Below, piece after piece: positions 56,975 to 64,000 of a stretch of 64,000 nucleotides of DNA; the stretch's first letter is position 1; each line of letters opens with the position of its first letter. The position numbers and the translations under genes were made by a program. The notes beneath the pieces were generated by a model. The model did no database searches. It was given only the letters and a program-made list of their open reading frames with translations, and was not told the DNA's origin. Origin of the DNA: Vibrio litoralis DSM 17657 (GTDB lineage: Bacteria > Pseudomonadota > Gammaproteobacteria > Enterobacterales > Vibrionaceae); the NCBI RefSeq assembly GCF_000426765.1, contig NZ_KE384567.1, positions 248,001 through 312,000 on the forward strand. The letters are read 5' to 3'.

Positions 56975-56990
56975 ACGCAAACGGTTTGTA
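56975..56990 (-). promoter_or_regulatory. PurR/CytR-like site upstream of deoC
   Basis: ACGCAAACGGTTTGTA agrees with the LacI-family PurR pattern ANGCAANCGNTTNCNT at most fixed positions but not at the last two. It lies about 420 bp before deoC and might alternatively act on another promoter. Confidence 0.35.
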
Positions 56991-57036
56991 TCTCAAAAAG
57001 CCTTAATACCCATATAAATATTATAACTATTAAGAC

Positions 57037-57070
57037 GAAAAAAGCCGTAGCAAGTTCATGCTACGGCTTT
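57037..57070 (-). terminator. Intrinsic terminator of nupC
   Basis: AAAGCCGTAGCA pairs with TGCTACGGCTTT around a 6-nt loop. On the minus strand a T-run follows, about 41 bp past the nupC stop. Confidence 0.92.
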
Positions 57071-57110
57071 ACACTTCATAAAAATGGCGTCTATATAAAG
57101 AAACCTTAAC

Positions 57111-58364
57111 TTACATTGCTGATAGAGTTAAGAAGAAACCTGCAATCGTTGCAGCCATTAAGTTAGATAATGTGCCAGCGGCAATTGCCTTCATACCCAT
57201 ACTTGCAATCTCAGAGCGACGAGCTGGTGCTAGACCACCAAGACCACCTAGAAGAATCGCAATTGAAGAAAGGTTAGCAAAACCACATAGAGCAAATGAG
57301 ATGATTGCTTTGGTCTTCTCAGACAATACAACTTGTGCACCTTCAGCTAAGTAAGGGGCAAAGTTAGAGTAAGCAACAAATTCATTCAAAATAGTTTTTT
57401 GACCGATGAAAGTACCTGCGATAGTCGCTTCAGACCAAGGAACACCGATTAACCATGCAAGTGGCGCAAATAGGTAACCAAGGATAAGTTCCATGCTTAG
57501 TTCTGGCATACCGAACCAGTTACCAATACCACCAAGAGCGCCGTTAACCAATGCAATTAGACCAACGAAAGCCAATAGCATCGCACCTACATTTAATGCA
57601 AGTTGTAAACCAGATGATGCACCATTTGCTGCAGCATCGATAACGTTAGCAGGTTTATCATCACCAGCTTGTTCGATATCTTCAAGCTGATCGATAGGCT
57701 CACCCGTTTCAGGCTTAATTAGTTTAGCGAACAGTAGACCACCAGGCGCAGCCATAAATGATGCCGCAATTAAGTACTCAAGAGGAACACCCATTGCAGC
57801 ATAACCAGCCATTACACCACCAGCAACAGAAGCTAAACCACCACACATTACTGCGAAAAGTTCAGATTGAGTCATTTTAGGGACAAATGGGCGAACGACT
57901 AATGGTGCTTCTGTTTGACCAACAAAAATGTTAGCCGTTGCAGACATTGATTCTGCACGGGAAGTACCGAGTGCCTTTTGTAAAGCACCACCCAATACTT
58001 TGATGACTAATTGCATAATGCCAATATAGTAAAGTACTGAAATAAGCGCAGAGAAAAAGATAATAGTAGGTAGTACTTTAAACGCGAAGATGAAACCAAC
58101 GCCCTCAACAGAGAAGTTCACTAAGTTACCAAAAAGGAACCCGATACCTTCGTTACCAAAGTCTATTACATACTGAACGCCATTAGTCATAGAGCTCAAT
58201 ACATCTTTACCCCATGGTACATACAGTACGAATGCGCCAAGTAGGAATTGGATGGCAAATGCGCCACCTACGGTTCTTAAATTAATTGCTTTGCGGTTGT
58301 CAGAAAGAAGTACTGCAATTGCAATCAGTACAAACATGCCAACAATGCTCATAACCAGGCTCAT
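57111..58364 (-). CDS. nupC: Concentrative nucleoside transporter NupC
   Basis: 417-residue inner-membrane protein of the CNT family with about eight to ten helices; features include [21 protein letters not shown] and [20 protein letters not shown]. It imports nucleosides with Na+ or H+. It lies upstream of the deo genes in the same direction, so nucleosides are taken up and then cleaved by DeoA/DeoD. CRP and PurR-like sites precede it. Confidence 0.94.
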   Translation of the reverse strand: MSLVMSIVGMFVLIAIAVLLSDNRKAINLRTVGGAFAIQFLLGAFVLYVPWGKDVLSSMTNGVQYVIDFGNEGIGFLFGNLVNFSVEGVGFIFAFKVLPTIIFFSALISVLYYIGIMQLVIKVLGGALQKALGTSRAESMSATANIFVGQTEAPLVVRPFVPKMTQSELFAVMCGGLASVAGGVMAGYAAMGVPLEYLIAASFMAAPGGLLFAKLIKPETGEPIDQLEDIEQAGDDKPANVIDAAANGASSGLQLALNVGAMLLAFVGLIALVNGALGGIGNWFGMPELSMELILGYLFAPLAWLIGVPWSEATIAGTFIGQKTILNEFVAYSNFAPYLAEGAQVVLSEKTKAIISFALCGFANLSSIAILLGGLGGLAPARRSEIASMGMKAIAAGTLSNLMAATIAGFFLTLSAM

Positions 58365-58504
58365 GGTATATGGCTTCCTTATTCTTAAGTGAGTTATTTA
58401 AAGTGGAGCTCGAAAAAGCGAAGGCGATTATACTCTGACAACAGGCAACAAAGTAATACCAAAATCACACTTATTCATGAAAAATAAATGAAAAACATAT
58501 TTTA

Positions 58505-58522
58505 GCGTGATCTATATCACCA
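58505..58522 (-). promoter_or_regulatory. CRP-type site upstream of nupC
   Basis: GCGTGATCTATATCACCA contains a symmetric GTGA-N6-TCAC (58507-58520). It lies about 140-160 bp before the nupC start, and next to PurR/CytR-like sites, an arrangement typical of nucleoside uptake genes. Confidence 0.65.
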
Positions 58523-58550
58523 AACGTTTGCTTTTTTCATGTTGACAGCA

Positions 58551-58566
58551 AAGCAAACGGTTGCCT
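58551..58566 (-). promoter_or_regulatory. PurR-type operator upstream of nupC
   Basis: AAGCAAACGGTTGCCT matches the ANGCAANCGNTTNCNT consensus at every fixed position. A second, partial site with the perfect palindrome CAAACGTTTG lies at 58521-58530. The two sites flank a possible promoter next to the CRP site. CytR binding is an alternative reading. Confidence 0.65.
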
Positions 58567-58583
58567 TGTATTCGTCCAATTTA

Positions 58584-59414
58584 TTAGTCAATTTGAAATA
58601 ACTGACAACTGTTATGCCAAAGTTGCTTGGCAATCTCGAATTTTTGCTCTTTGCGTAATACACATAATGAATCAAATATGTCTAACAAATGCGCAGGATG
58701 ATTCGGTTGACCTTGATACCCAAAAACCGGCATATCTGGCGCATCGGTTTCAAGCACCAAACGGTTTAGTGGTAATTGGGCAATTGCTTGACGAGTTTTA
58801 TTCGCCCGTTGGTAAGTAATTACCCCGCCCACTCCAATATAGAAGCCTAATTTCACATATTCCAATGCCTGCTGATAACTTCCTGAAAAAGCGTGAATGA
58901 CACCACCTTTTTGTGGAGGGTTATTTCGCAAACGTTGCAAGATCTTATCGTGAGATTTACGTGCATGAATAATGAGCGGCAGGTCGTGTTTAATCGCAAG
59001 CTGTAGTTGGCCATCAAAGAGCTGATATTGCTTTTGGATATTTTGCTCTGTTAACAATGGCGCATCGAGCATAAAATCTAAACCGCACTCTCCTACCGCG
59101 ACACACTTAAGATCTCTTTGAATTAACGCCGCATCAAGTTGCTCAAGCGAGGATTCACTGTATTGGTTTAAAAAACGGTTTTGCTCTAGACAATTATGCT
59201 GATCTAGAAAATAAGGATGTAAGCCTAGGGAGTAATAAAGTGAAGGATATTGTTCTGACAGCGATTGTAAATATTCCCAACCGGATTGTTGAGTCGCTGG
59301 AATGACTATTTTGCTGACTCCAGCCTCTTGCGCTTTAGCTAACTCTTTATTGAGATCTGAAAAAACAGGAAAGTCGAAATGACAGTGGGTATCTATAAAG
59401 GTGTAATTAGGCAT
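58584..59414 (-). CDS. TatD family metal-dependent hydrolase (YjjV-like)
   Basis: 276 residues. N-terminal FIDTHCHFDFPVF (metal-binding His pair), GLHPYF, ECGLDF, LIIHARKSHD, GVIHAFSGSY and LETDAPDMP are all present. TatD proteins are metal-dependent nucleases or deaminase-fold hydrolases; this one is closest to E. coli YjjV. The ATG at 59414 overlaps the stop of a 51-codon gene; an ATG at 59423 is an alternative. Confidence 0.88.
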   Translation of the reverse strand: MPNYTFIDTHCHFDFPVFSDLNKELAKAQEAGVSKIVIPATQQSGWEYLQSLSEQYPSLYYSLGLHPYFLDQHNCLEQNRFLNQYSESSLEQLDAALIQRDLKCVAVGECGLDFMLDAPLLTEQNIQKQYQLFDGQLQLAIKHDLPLIIHARKSHDKILQRLRNNPPQKGGVIHAFSGSYQQALEYVKLGFYIGVGGVITYQRANKTRQAIAQLPLNRLVLETDAPDMPVFGYQGQPNHPAHLLDIFDSLCVLRKEQKFEIAKQLWHNSCQLFQID

Positions 59415-59562
59415 TAAAGTCATTTTTATCGGTCGGCTTTGTGGTATGCGCCGGATCAGGACGATAAGCACAACAACTACGTTTATGCTCTGGCGTTAAA
59501 CCGAGCTCTTCACACCATGCATCATAGCGTGCCAGCCAGTGTTTTAATTTTGCTAATAACAT
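59407..59562 (-). CDS. Small conserved protein (51 aa, DUF5363-like) upstream of tatD
   Basis: The 51-residue frame reads MLLAKLKHWLARYDAWCEEL then GLTPEHKRSCCAYRPDPAHT and a short polar tail. ARYDAWCEELGLTPEHKRSC has the look of a conserved short protein that I recall as DUF5363 in vibrios and Pasteurellaceae; this name is from memory. A GAGGA six bases before the ATG fits a ribosome site. It overlaps the tatD start by a few bases, so tatD is probably coupled. The start lies 6 bp from a 12-unit heptamer array. Confidence 0.7.
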   Translation of the reverse strand: MLLAKLKHWLARYDAWCEELGLTPEHKRSCCAYRPDPAHTTKPTDKNDFNA

Positions 59563-59568
59563 AACGTC

Positions 59569-59659
59569 CTCGTGTCTCGTGTCTCGTGTCTCGTGTCTCG
59601 TGTCTCGTGTCTCGTGTCTCGTGTCTCGTGTCTCGTGTCTCGTGTCTCGTGTCTCGAAA
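59569..59659. repeat. Heptamer tandem repeat, 12 units of CTCGTGT
   Basis: Twelve perfect CTCGTGT units plus a final CTCGA. On the minus strand the unit is ACACGAG. The array ends 6 bp before the start codon of the 51-codon gene, so its GAGGA ribosome site is contributed by the array edge. Confidence 0.97.
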
Positions 59660-59668
59660 CAATTAAAG

Positions 59669-59699
59669 CAAAAGGATTGGCACTACGCCAACCCTTTTC
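59669..59699 (-). terminator. Intrinsic terminator of prfC
   Basis: AAAAGGATTGGC pairs with GCCAACCCTTTT (one mismatch) around a 5-nt loop, followed on the minus strand by TTTTGCTTT, 30 bp after the prfC stop. Confidence 0.8.
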
Positions 59700-59728
59700 G
59701 TTATAACTTCAGTAAGTATGATTACAAC

Positions 59729-61309
59729 TTAGTGCTCACGCGTCGCTCGGAACTCAATATCTGGGAAGCGTTCTTTGGCTAAGTTTAAGTTAACCATAGT
59801 TGGCGCAATGTAAGATAAACTATCACCGCCATCCAGTGCTAAGTTAGTTTGGTTTTTACGCTTAAACTCATCAAGTTTCTTCTCATCATCACATTCAACC
59901 CAACGAGCCGTTGCCACATTAACGCTTTCATAAATCGCTTCTACGTTGTATTCCGATTTCAAACGCGCAACAACCACGTCAAACTGCAGCACGCCCACAG
60001 CACCAACGATAAGATCGTTATTTTGTAATGGACGGAATACCTGTACTGCGCCTTCTTCAGAAAGCTGTACTAAGCCTTTAAGCAGCTGCTTTTGTTTTAG
60101 CGGATCACGCAGACGAATACGACGGAATAATTCAGGTGCAAAGTTCGGAATACCAGCAAACTTAAGCGCTTCACCTTGAGTAAAGGTATCACCAATTTGA
60201 ATCGTGCCGTGGTTATGCAAACCAATAATATCGCCAGCATAAGCATGCTCAGCACGTGCACGGTCGCCGGCCATAAAGGTTACTGCATCAGAAATGTTGA
60301 CCATTTTACCAGTACGAACATGATTCATTTTCATGCCCTGAGTATAAGTCCCCGATACGATACGCATGAAAGCGATACGGTCACGGTGTTTAGGATCCAT
60401 GTTTGCCTGAATCTTAAATACAAAGCCTGAGAATTTTTCTTCTGTCGCTTCTACGGTACGCTCATTGGCTTCACGAGCAAGTGGCGCTGGAGCCCACTCG
60501 GTTAAACCGGTTAGCATGTGATCGACACCAAAGTTACCCAGAGCGGTACCGAAGAATACCGGAGTTAATTCGCCTTTCAGGAAAAGCTCTTGATCAAACT
60601 CGTGAGCCGCGCCAATCACTAGTTCTAGATCTTCACGCAATTGCTCAGCCACTTCTTCGCCAATCGCCGAATCAAGTTCAGGATTATCGAGCCCCTTAAT
60701 AGTGCGAACCTCTTGAATGGTGTGACCTTGGCCAGTGGCATAAAGGATCGTTTCATCACGGTGAATGTGATACACGCCTTTAAATTCTTTACCGATACCA
60801 ATCGGCCAAGAAACCGGTGCACAAGCCATTTTTAATTCGCTTTCTACTTCATCGAGCAAATCCATTGGATCACGCGTATCACGGTCACATTTGTTCATAA
60901 AGGTAACAATTGGCGTATCACGTAAACGAGTGACTTCCATCAATTTACGAGTACGGTCTTCGACACCTTTTGCCGCATCGATCACCATCAAGCAAGAATC
61001 CACTGCGGTTAACGTACGGTAAGTATCTTCCGAGAAATCTTCGTGTCCCGGAGTATCCAGCAGGTTTACTAGGCAATCGTTGTATGGGAACTGCATAACA
61101 GAAGTAGTAACCGAAATACCACGTTCTTTTTCCATTTCCATCCAGTCAGATTTGGCATGTTGGTTTGAACCACGACCTTTAACCGTACCGGCTTTTTGCA
61201 AAGCGTTTCCGAATAACAATACTTTTTCAGTGATGGTCGTTTTACCCGCATCCGGGTGAGAAATAATCGCAAACGTACGACGCTTACTAACTTCTGAAAG
61301 GAATGACAT
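59729..61309 (-). CDS. prfC: Peptide chain release factor 3
   Basis: 526 residues. Translational GTPase with [18 protein letters not shown] (about 17-34), [15 protein letters not shown] and [11 protein letters not shown], then RF3-specific domains. It releases RF1/RF2 from the ribosome after termination. Near E. coli length (529). Upstream rimI and holD match the E. coli neighbourhood. Confidence 0.95.
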   Translation of the reverse strand: MSFLSEVSKRRTFAIISHPDAGKTTITEKVLLFGNALQKAGTVKGRGSNQHAKSDWMEMEKERGISVTTSVMQFPYNDCLVNLLDTPGHEDFSEDTYRTLTAVDSCLMVIDAAKGVEDRTRKLMEVTRLRDTPIVTFMNKCDRDTRDPMDLLDEVESELKMACAPVSWPIGIGKEFKGVYHIHRDETILYATGQGHTIQEVRTIKGLDNPELDSAIGEEVAEQLREDLELVIGAAHEFDQELFLKGELTPVFFGTALGNFGVDHMLTGLTEWAPAPLAREANERTVEATEEKFSGFVFKIQANMDPKHRDRIAFMRIVSGTYTQGMKMNHVRTGKMVNISDAVTFMAGDRARAEHAYAGDIIGLHNHGTIQIGDTFTQGEALKFAGIPNFAPELFRRIRLRDPLKQKQLLKGLVQLSEEGAVQVFRPLQNNDLIVGAVGVLQFDVVVARLKSEYNVEAIYESVNVATARWVECDDEKKLDEFKRKNQTNLALDGGDSLSYIAPTMVNLNLAKERFPDIEFRATREH

Positions 61310-61472
61310 GAAGGAAACCTTATAAACAGTTTAGCTTATCGCTGCACTCGCGCAGCAAAATAAATAATGGGTCACAAATGTGAGATGGGCGAATTATACG
61401 CAAAATTTGTGATAACTCTAGTTGAAAGCCCAAACTCATCACAGTTTCAGGCTCAACCTATTTAATGGTTAG

Positions 61473-61970
61473 TTAAGCGAAGGGATTAAAATCATCATCC
61501 AAGATCAAATTCATGATGATGGCATCTTCTTTACCACTGCTGCTTTTTGTTGAAGGGTAGTAGTTGACGCGACGATCGATTTCATTAAAGCCAAGCGACT
61601 CGTACAAATGATACGCGCCACGATTACTTTCTCGAACTTCCAACCAAATACTCTCAGCACTGTCGTTTTCACTATGTTCGATTAAATGCTCAATCAATGC
61701 CCGTCCATAGCCTTTACCTTGCTGGCTAGGATCCACCGCAATGGTCAGTAATGTCACTTCACCAACAATATTTTGGCTATACAGATAACCGACCAATTGC
61801 TCATCGGCCCACAGCGCAAATTGATACTTACTAGAGTTGGCTGAATTTTGATGAGATAGATCGCGGATCATGGATTCCGACCAAGGGTGACTATGAGCAA
61901 TTTGCTCAATTTGCCACACGGCATCTAGGTGCTCAGTTTGTAGCGGTGTAATACGAAGGTTATTAGTCAT
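61473..61970 (-). CDS. rimI: Ribosomal protein S18 alanine N-acetyltransferase RimI
   Basis: 165 residues, GNAT fold with acetyl-CoA loop VDPSQQGKGYGRALIEHL and LEVRESNRGAYHLYESLGF, close to RimI. Acetylates the N-terminus of ribosomal protein S18. ATG at 61970 overlaps the end of holD by 8 bp, so the two are coupled; a longer frame is disfavoured. Confidence 0.92.
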   Translation of the reverse strand: MTNNLRITPLQTEHLDAVWQIEQIAHSHPWSESMIRDLSHQNSANSSKYQFALWADEQLVGYLYSQNIVGEVTLLTIAVDPSQQGKGYGRALIEHLIEHSENDSAESIWLEVRESNRGAYHLYESLGFNEIDRRVNYYPSTKSSSGKEDAIIMNLILDDDFNPFA

Positions 61971-62418
61971 AAGAACAAATCTGCTGCCAAAGATCTCGAC
62001 GGTTTTGAGTATTACCATGAATCGCACTAAGCGCAGGAGAATGCAGCTGCTTCACCGAGTCCCATTGGGGCAAATCATCATTGCTGGCGATTGAATCATC
62101 GCATCCGGCAAACCACACCCAATTGAGACTATGCTGTTGCAATTGAGCTAATTGCCCGGGGGTTAAATGCAAGGCTTGCTCTGGCTGCAACTTCATACTG
62201 GCTAATACTTTAATAAACAGCGTCGCATCTTCACCTTGCGGGCAAGTATCTGCCACCAGCAATAAAACGCAGTCAGTTGGCAAACTAATACCAGGAGATT
62301 GATAACCTTCTAGCTTATCAGGATGGGCGACTTCAAAGGTTGAAATACCCATTTCCTTTAAATAGCTTTGTTGGCGTAATTCTGGTTGGTGTAGCTCTGA
62401 ATTGGAATCGTCAAACAT
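61963..62418 (-). CDS. holD: DNA polymerase III psi subunit
   Basis: 151 residues; QQSYLKEMGISTFEVAHPDK at the N-terminus and the segment VADTCPQGEDATLFIKVLAS are like HolD, which links chi (HolC) to the clamp loader. Position before rimI confirms it. The length is near the E. coli form (137). Confidence 0.88.
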   Translation of the reverse strand: MFDDSNSELHQPELRQQSYLKEMGISTFEVAHPDKLEGYQSPGISLPTDCVLLLVADTCPQGEDATLFIKVLASMKLQPEQALHLTPGQLAQLQQHSLNWVWFAGCDDSIASNDDLPQWDSVKQLHSPALSAIHGNTQNRRDLWQQICSYD

Positions 62419-62425
62419 GATATTA

Positions 62426-62938
62426 CTAACCTTGAAACTCAGGGCTATATTCTACCAAGCCTGACTTACCTTCTAAAGCGCCATCCTCTAATGCGATCAC
62501 TTGAAATGCACCTGGGGTAAATTCCGGCATTTGATTATAAATAGAAGCTAAACCAAATGACTCCGCATTCTTAAAACCAAAGCGTGAGTAGTAGTTAGGT
62601 TCACCCAGTACCACACAAGCGGAATAACCAAATTCAAGTAACGAATCAAACCCCGAACGGATTAACTGCTCTGCAATACCTTGGCCGCGATGAGATTCTT
62701 TTATCGCAACCGGCGCTAAACCTTGCCAACCATAGTCTTCACCATCGACCGTCACTGGCGTAAATAGAGCATGACCAAGCACTTCGCCGTCATCACTACA
62801 AGCGACTAGCGAAAGCGTAAAGCGGCTGTTTTCACGTAAAGCGCGAACTAGCTTAGCTTCTGCTGGCGTTGGAAAGGCCGCTTTCAGTAATGCATCTATC
62901 GTTAAAATATCAGCCGGAGCTTCGGTACGAATTTGCAT
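62426..62938 (-). CDS. GNAT N-acetyltransferase (YhbS-like)
   Basis: 170 residues with the GNAT acetyl-CoA site VAIKESHRGQGIAEQLIR and the YhbS-like VVLGEPNYYSRFGF. Substrate unknown. It lies 7 bp upstream of holD and is likely cotranscribed with holD-rimI. Start at 62938 rather than 62950 is preferred because of a GAG-type ribosome site. Confidence 0.82.
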   Translation of the reverse strand: MQIRTEAPADILTIDALLKAAFPTPAEAKLVRALRENSRFTLSLVACSDDGEVLGHALFTPVTVDGEDYGWQGLAPVAIKESHRGQGIAEQLIRSGFDSLLEFGYSACVVLGEPNYYSRFGFKNAESFGLASIYNQMPEFTPGAFQVIALEDGALEGKSGLVEYSPEFQG

Positions 62939-63126
62939 GGTGACTCTCATTATGATTGTGAAAATAGGGAGTGAATTCTATACCGAATCACGCCATCATT
63001 CTCACTTTTCTCACATCAATTGTGGGCAAACTCAAAAAGCAGACATTTATAACCAAGTAACTTATATAGTCAAACCACCTCTATATCCAAGGGTCTTCTA
63101 TACCCAAAGGACGCCAAGATTCGAGT

Positions 63127-63639
63127 TTACGCTACCGCGGTTTGTGAGGGTTGTTCCACTAGGCCTTGTTGAACAAAGCTTGCTAATTGCTGCATGGTTT
63201 GAGTGACCGGTTTAGGCAGTGAATCTAAATCTAAGCTATCCATTAAATTCTTCACTTCTAGCCCAAGCTCGGTATCCCCTTCAATTTTTAGACGTCGTTG
63301 GAAAAATAATGTATCGGGATCTTCTTTGCGACCCGCAATCAAAACCATATCGTTCAAGCAACCTGAAAAACTGACATCTTGCTGTTGAGATTTATCTGAC
63401 ACAATCAAATTGCCATCATCAAAGCTAATCATCCAACTTAAGCCAATATCGCTAATCGACACCTTTAGCCAGCGGTCTTGCAAAAACTCAAAGTCACCAT
63501 CTTCTAGCGCTTCATGAAAAACACGCTTTAGTCCTTCTAATAGCACTTTATTATGAATGGATTGCGGAATAAGTTTGCTAGGAATAGCGAGTAATGACGC
63601 GGCATTAGCCACAGCTTGAGTACGAAAACGTGAGAACAT
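63127..63639 (-). CDS. ubiT: Ubiquinone biosynthesis accessory factor UbiT (SCP2 domain)
   Basis: 170 residues with an SCP2 sterol-carrier-like lipid-binding domain (about 35-140). It matches UbiT (YhbT), which with UbiU and UbiV allows O2-independent hydroxylation in ubiquinone synthesis. It is divergent from ubiU, the standard arrangement, which supports the call. Confidence 0.87.
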   Translation of the reverse strand: MFSRFRTQAVANAASLLAIPSKLIPQSIHNKVLLEGLKRVFHEALEDGDFEFLQDRWLKVSISDIGLSWMISFDDGNLIVSDKSQQQDVSFSGCLNDMVLIAGRKEDPDTLFFQRRLKIEGDTELGLEVKNLMDSLDLDSLPKPVTQTMQQLASFVQQGLVEQPSQTAVA

Positions 63640-63836
63640 AATACCTCCATGATAAAGAGTCTTACTTTACATAGCTACACTACGGCTAACCTGTGTTGAA
63701 TCAAAAAAGCTCACATTTTTATAAAAAAACCACTTTATAGGTAGAGGTATCGAACTGAAACCTGCCTTACATCAATTCCCACGGTGATAGATCCCATAAA
63801 ATGACGCCCATCCTACAATTTATAAGGGAAAAAAGG

Positions 63837-64000
63837 ATGGAACTACTTTGCCCTGCGGGTAATTTACCGGCACTCAAAACGGCCATCGATTGTGGTGCGG
63901 ATGCCGTTTACATTGGATTTAAAGATGACACCAACGCTCGTCACTTTGCCGGACTTAATTTTAACGGTAAGAAGTTAGATAAAGCGGTTCAATACGTACA
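63837..64000 (+). CDS. ubiU: UbiU (U32 family), partial at window edge
   Basis: The first 54 codons are visible: MELLCPAGNLPALKTAIDCG then ADAVYIGFKDDTNARHFAGL, the N-terminal signature of UbiU (YhbU), a [4Fe-4S] U32-family protein for anaerobic ubiquinone hydroxylation with UbiV. AAAAGG lies before the ATG. The rest is outside the window. Confidence 0.9.
   Translation, partial: MELLCPAGNLPALKTAIDCGADAVYIGFKDDTNARHFAGLNFNGKKLDKAVQYV

Larger units (their letters stand above)
56559..57110. other. Intergenic region upstream of deoC (about 550 bp)
   Basis: No gene is seen. It holds the presumed deo promoters and the nupC terminator (57037-57070). TGTTGTGAACATATCTCACT near 56836 resembles a CRP site but with one extra base between half-sites, and a PurR/CytR-like GCAAACGGTTT is at 56975. 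In E. coli this operon is under DeoR, CytR and CRP; direct proof for these sites is lacking. Confidence 0.5.

Noticed and set aside
59579..59782. Plus-strand frame with repeated VSCLVSR peptide
   Set aside because: Translation of the CTCGTGT array running into the antisense of prfC.

Overview
The window is a chromosomal segment of a gammaproteobacterium of the family Vibrionaceae, most likely a Vibrio. Protein sequences and gene order (csdA/csdE/tcdA/mltA/argA/recDBC, the deo block next to ytjB-serB-radA, holD-rimI-prfC) match chromosome I of vibrios and the E. coli backbone. I cannot name the species. No rRNA, tRNA, CRISPR array, phage or full-length insertion sequence was seen.

Layout. 1-6.2 kb: the end of panE, a split cysteine desulfurase system (csdA, then csdE and tcdA on the other strand), mltA and argA. 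6.3-17 kb: a YhcH-family gene and the recombination nuclease genes recD, recB and recC. 17-23.2 kb: a TDT-family transporter divergent from a LysR regulator, SOS-controlled yebG, a small alarmone synthetase (relV) that carries a signal-peptide-like N-terminus, dapD and pncB. 23.3-30 kb: a glycerate-use module (cdaR, GntP permease, garK), chrA and an O-antigen-ligase-like membrane protein. 30.1-43 kb: a Tad/Flp pilus locus read leftward from flp to tadD, with an AraC-type regulator divergent from flp. 43.1-51.9 kb: an acyl-CoA ligase, a VF530-type protein, a second-type fusA, mtgA, radA, serB and ytjB. 52.2-58.4 kb: nucleoside catabolism and uptake (deoD, deoB, deoA, deoC, nupC). 58.6-64 kb: tatD, a 51-codon gene missed by length filters, prfC, rimI, holD, a GNAT protein, ubiT and the start of ubiU.

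Two things stand out. First, the intergenic regions contain an unusual family of tandem repeats with a strict 7-bp period. Seven clean arrays of 5 to 15 units have different unit sequences, mostly built on CTCG-like words. Degenerate relics with the same spacing lie in other gaps, and two arrays end within about 10 bp of a start codon. Other intergenic elements are a MITE-like palindrome (1597-1757), an ERIC-like element of 128 bp (21691-21818) and short palindromes ending in TATACCC/GGGTATA. Second, the Tad locus seems damaged: tadZ lacks its C-terminus and tadA its N-terminus. The two remnants meet in adjacent frames at a TTTTTAG, which looks like a deletion fusion.

Other points are a SOS box before yebG, CRP and PurR-type sites before nupC, an orphan intrinsic terminator between recB and recC that may end an unannotated small RNA, and nested hairpins before the GntP permease and recC. 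Functions are inferred from recognised sequence families; no database search was run.
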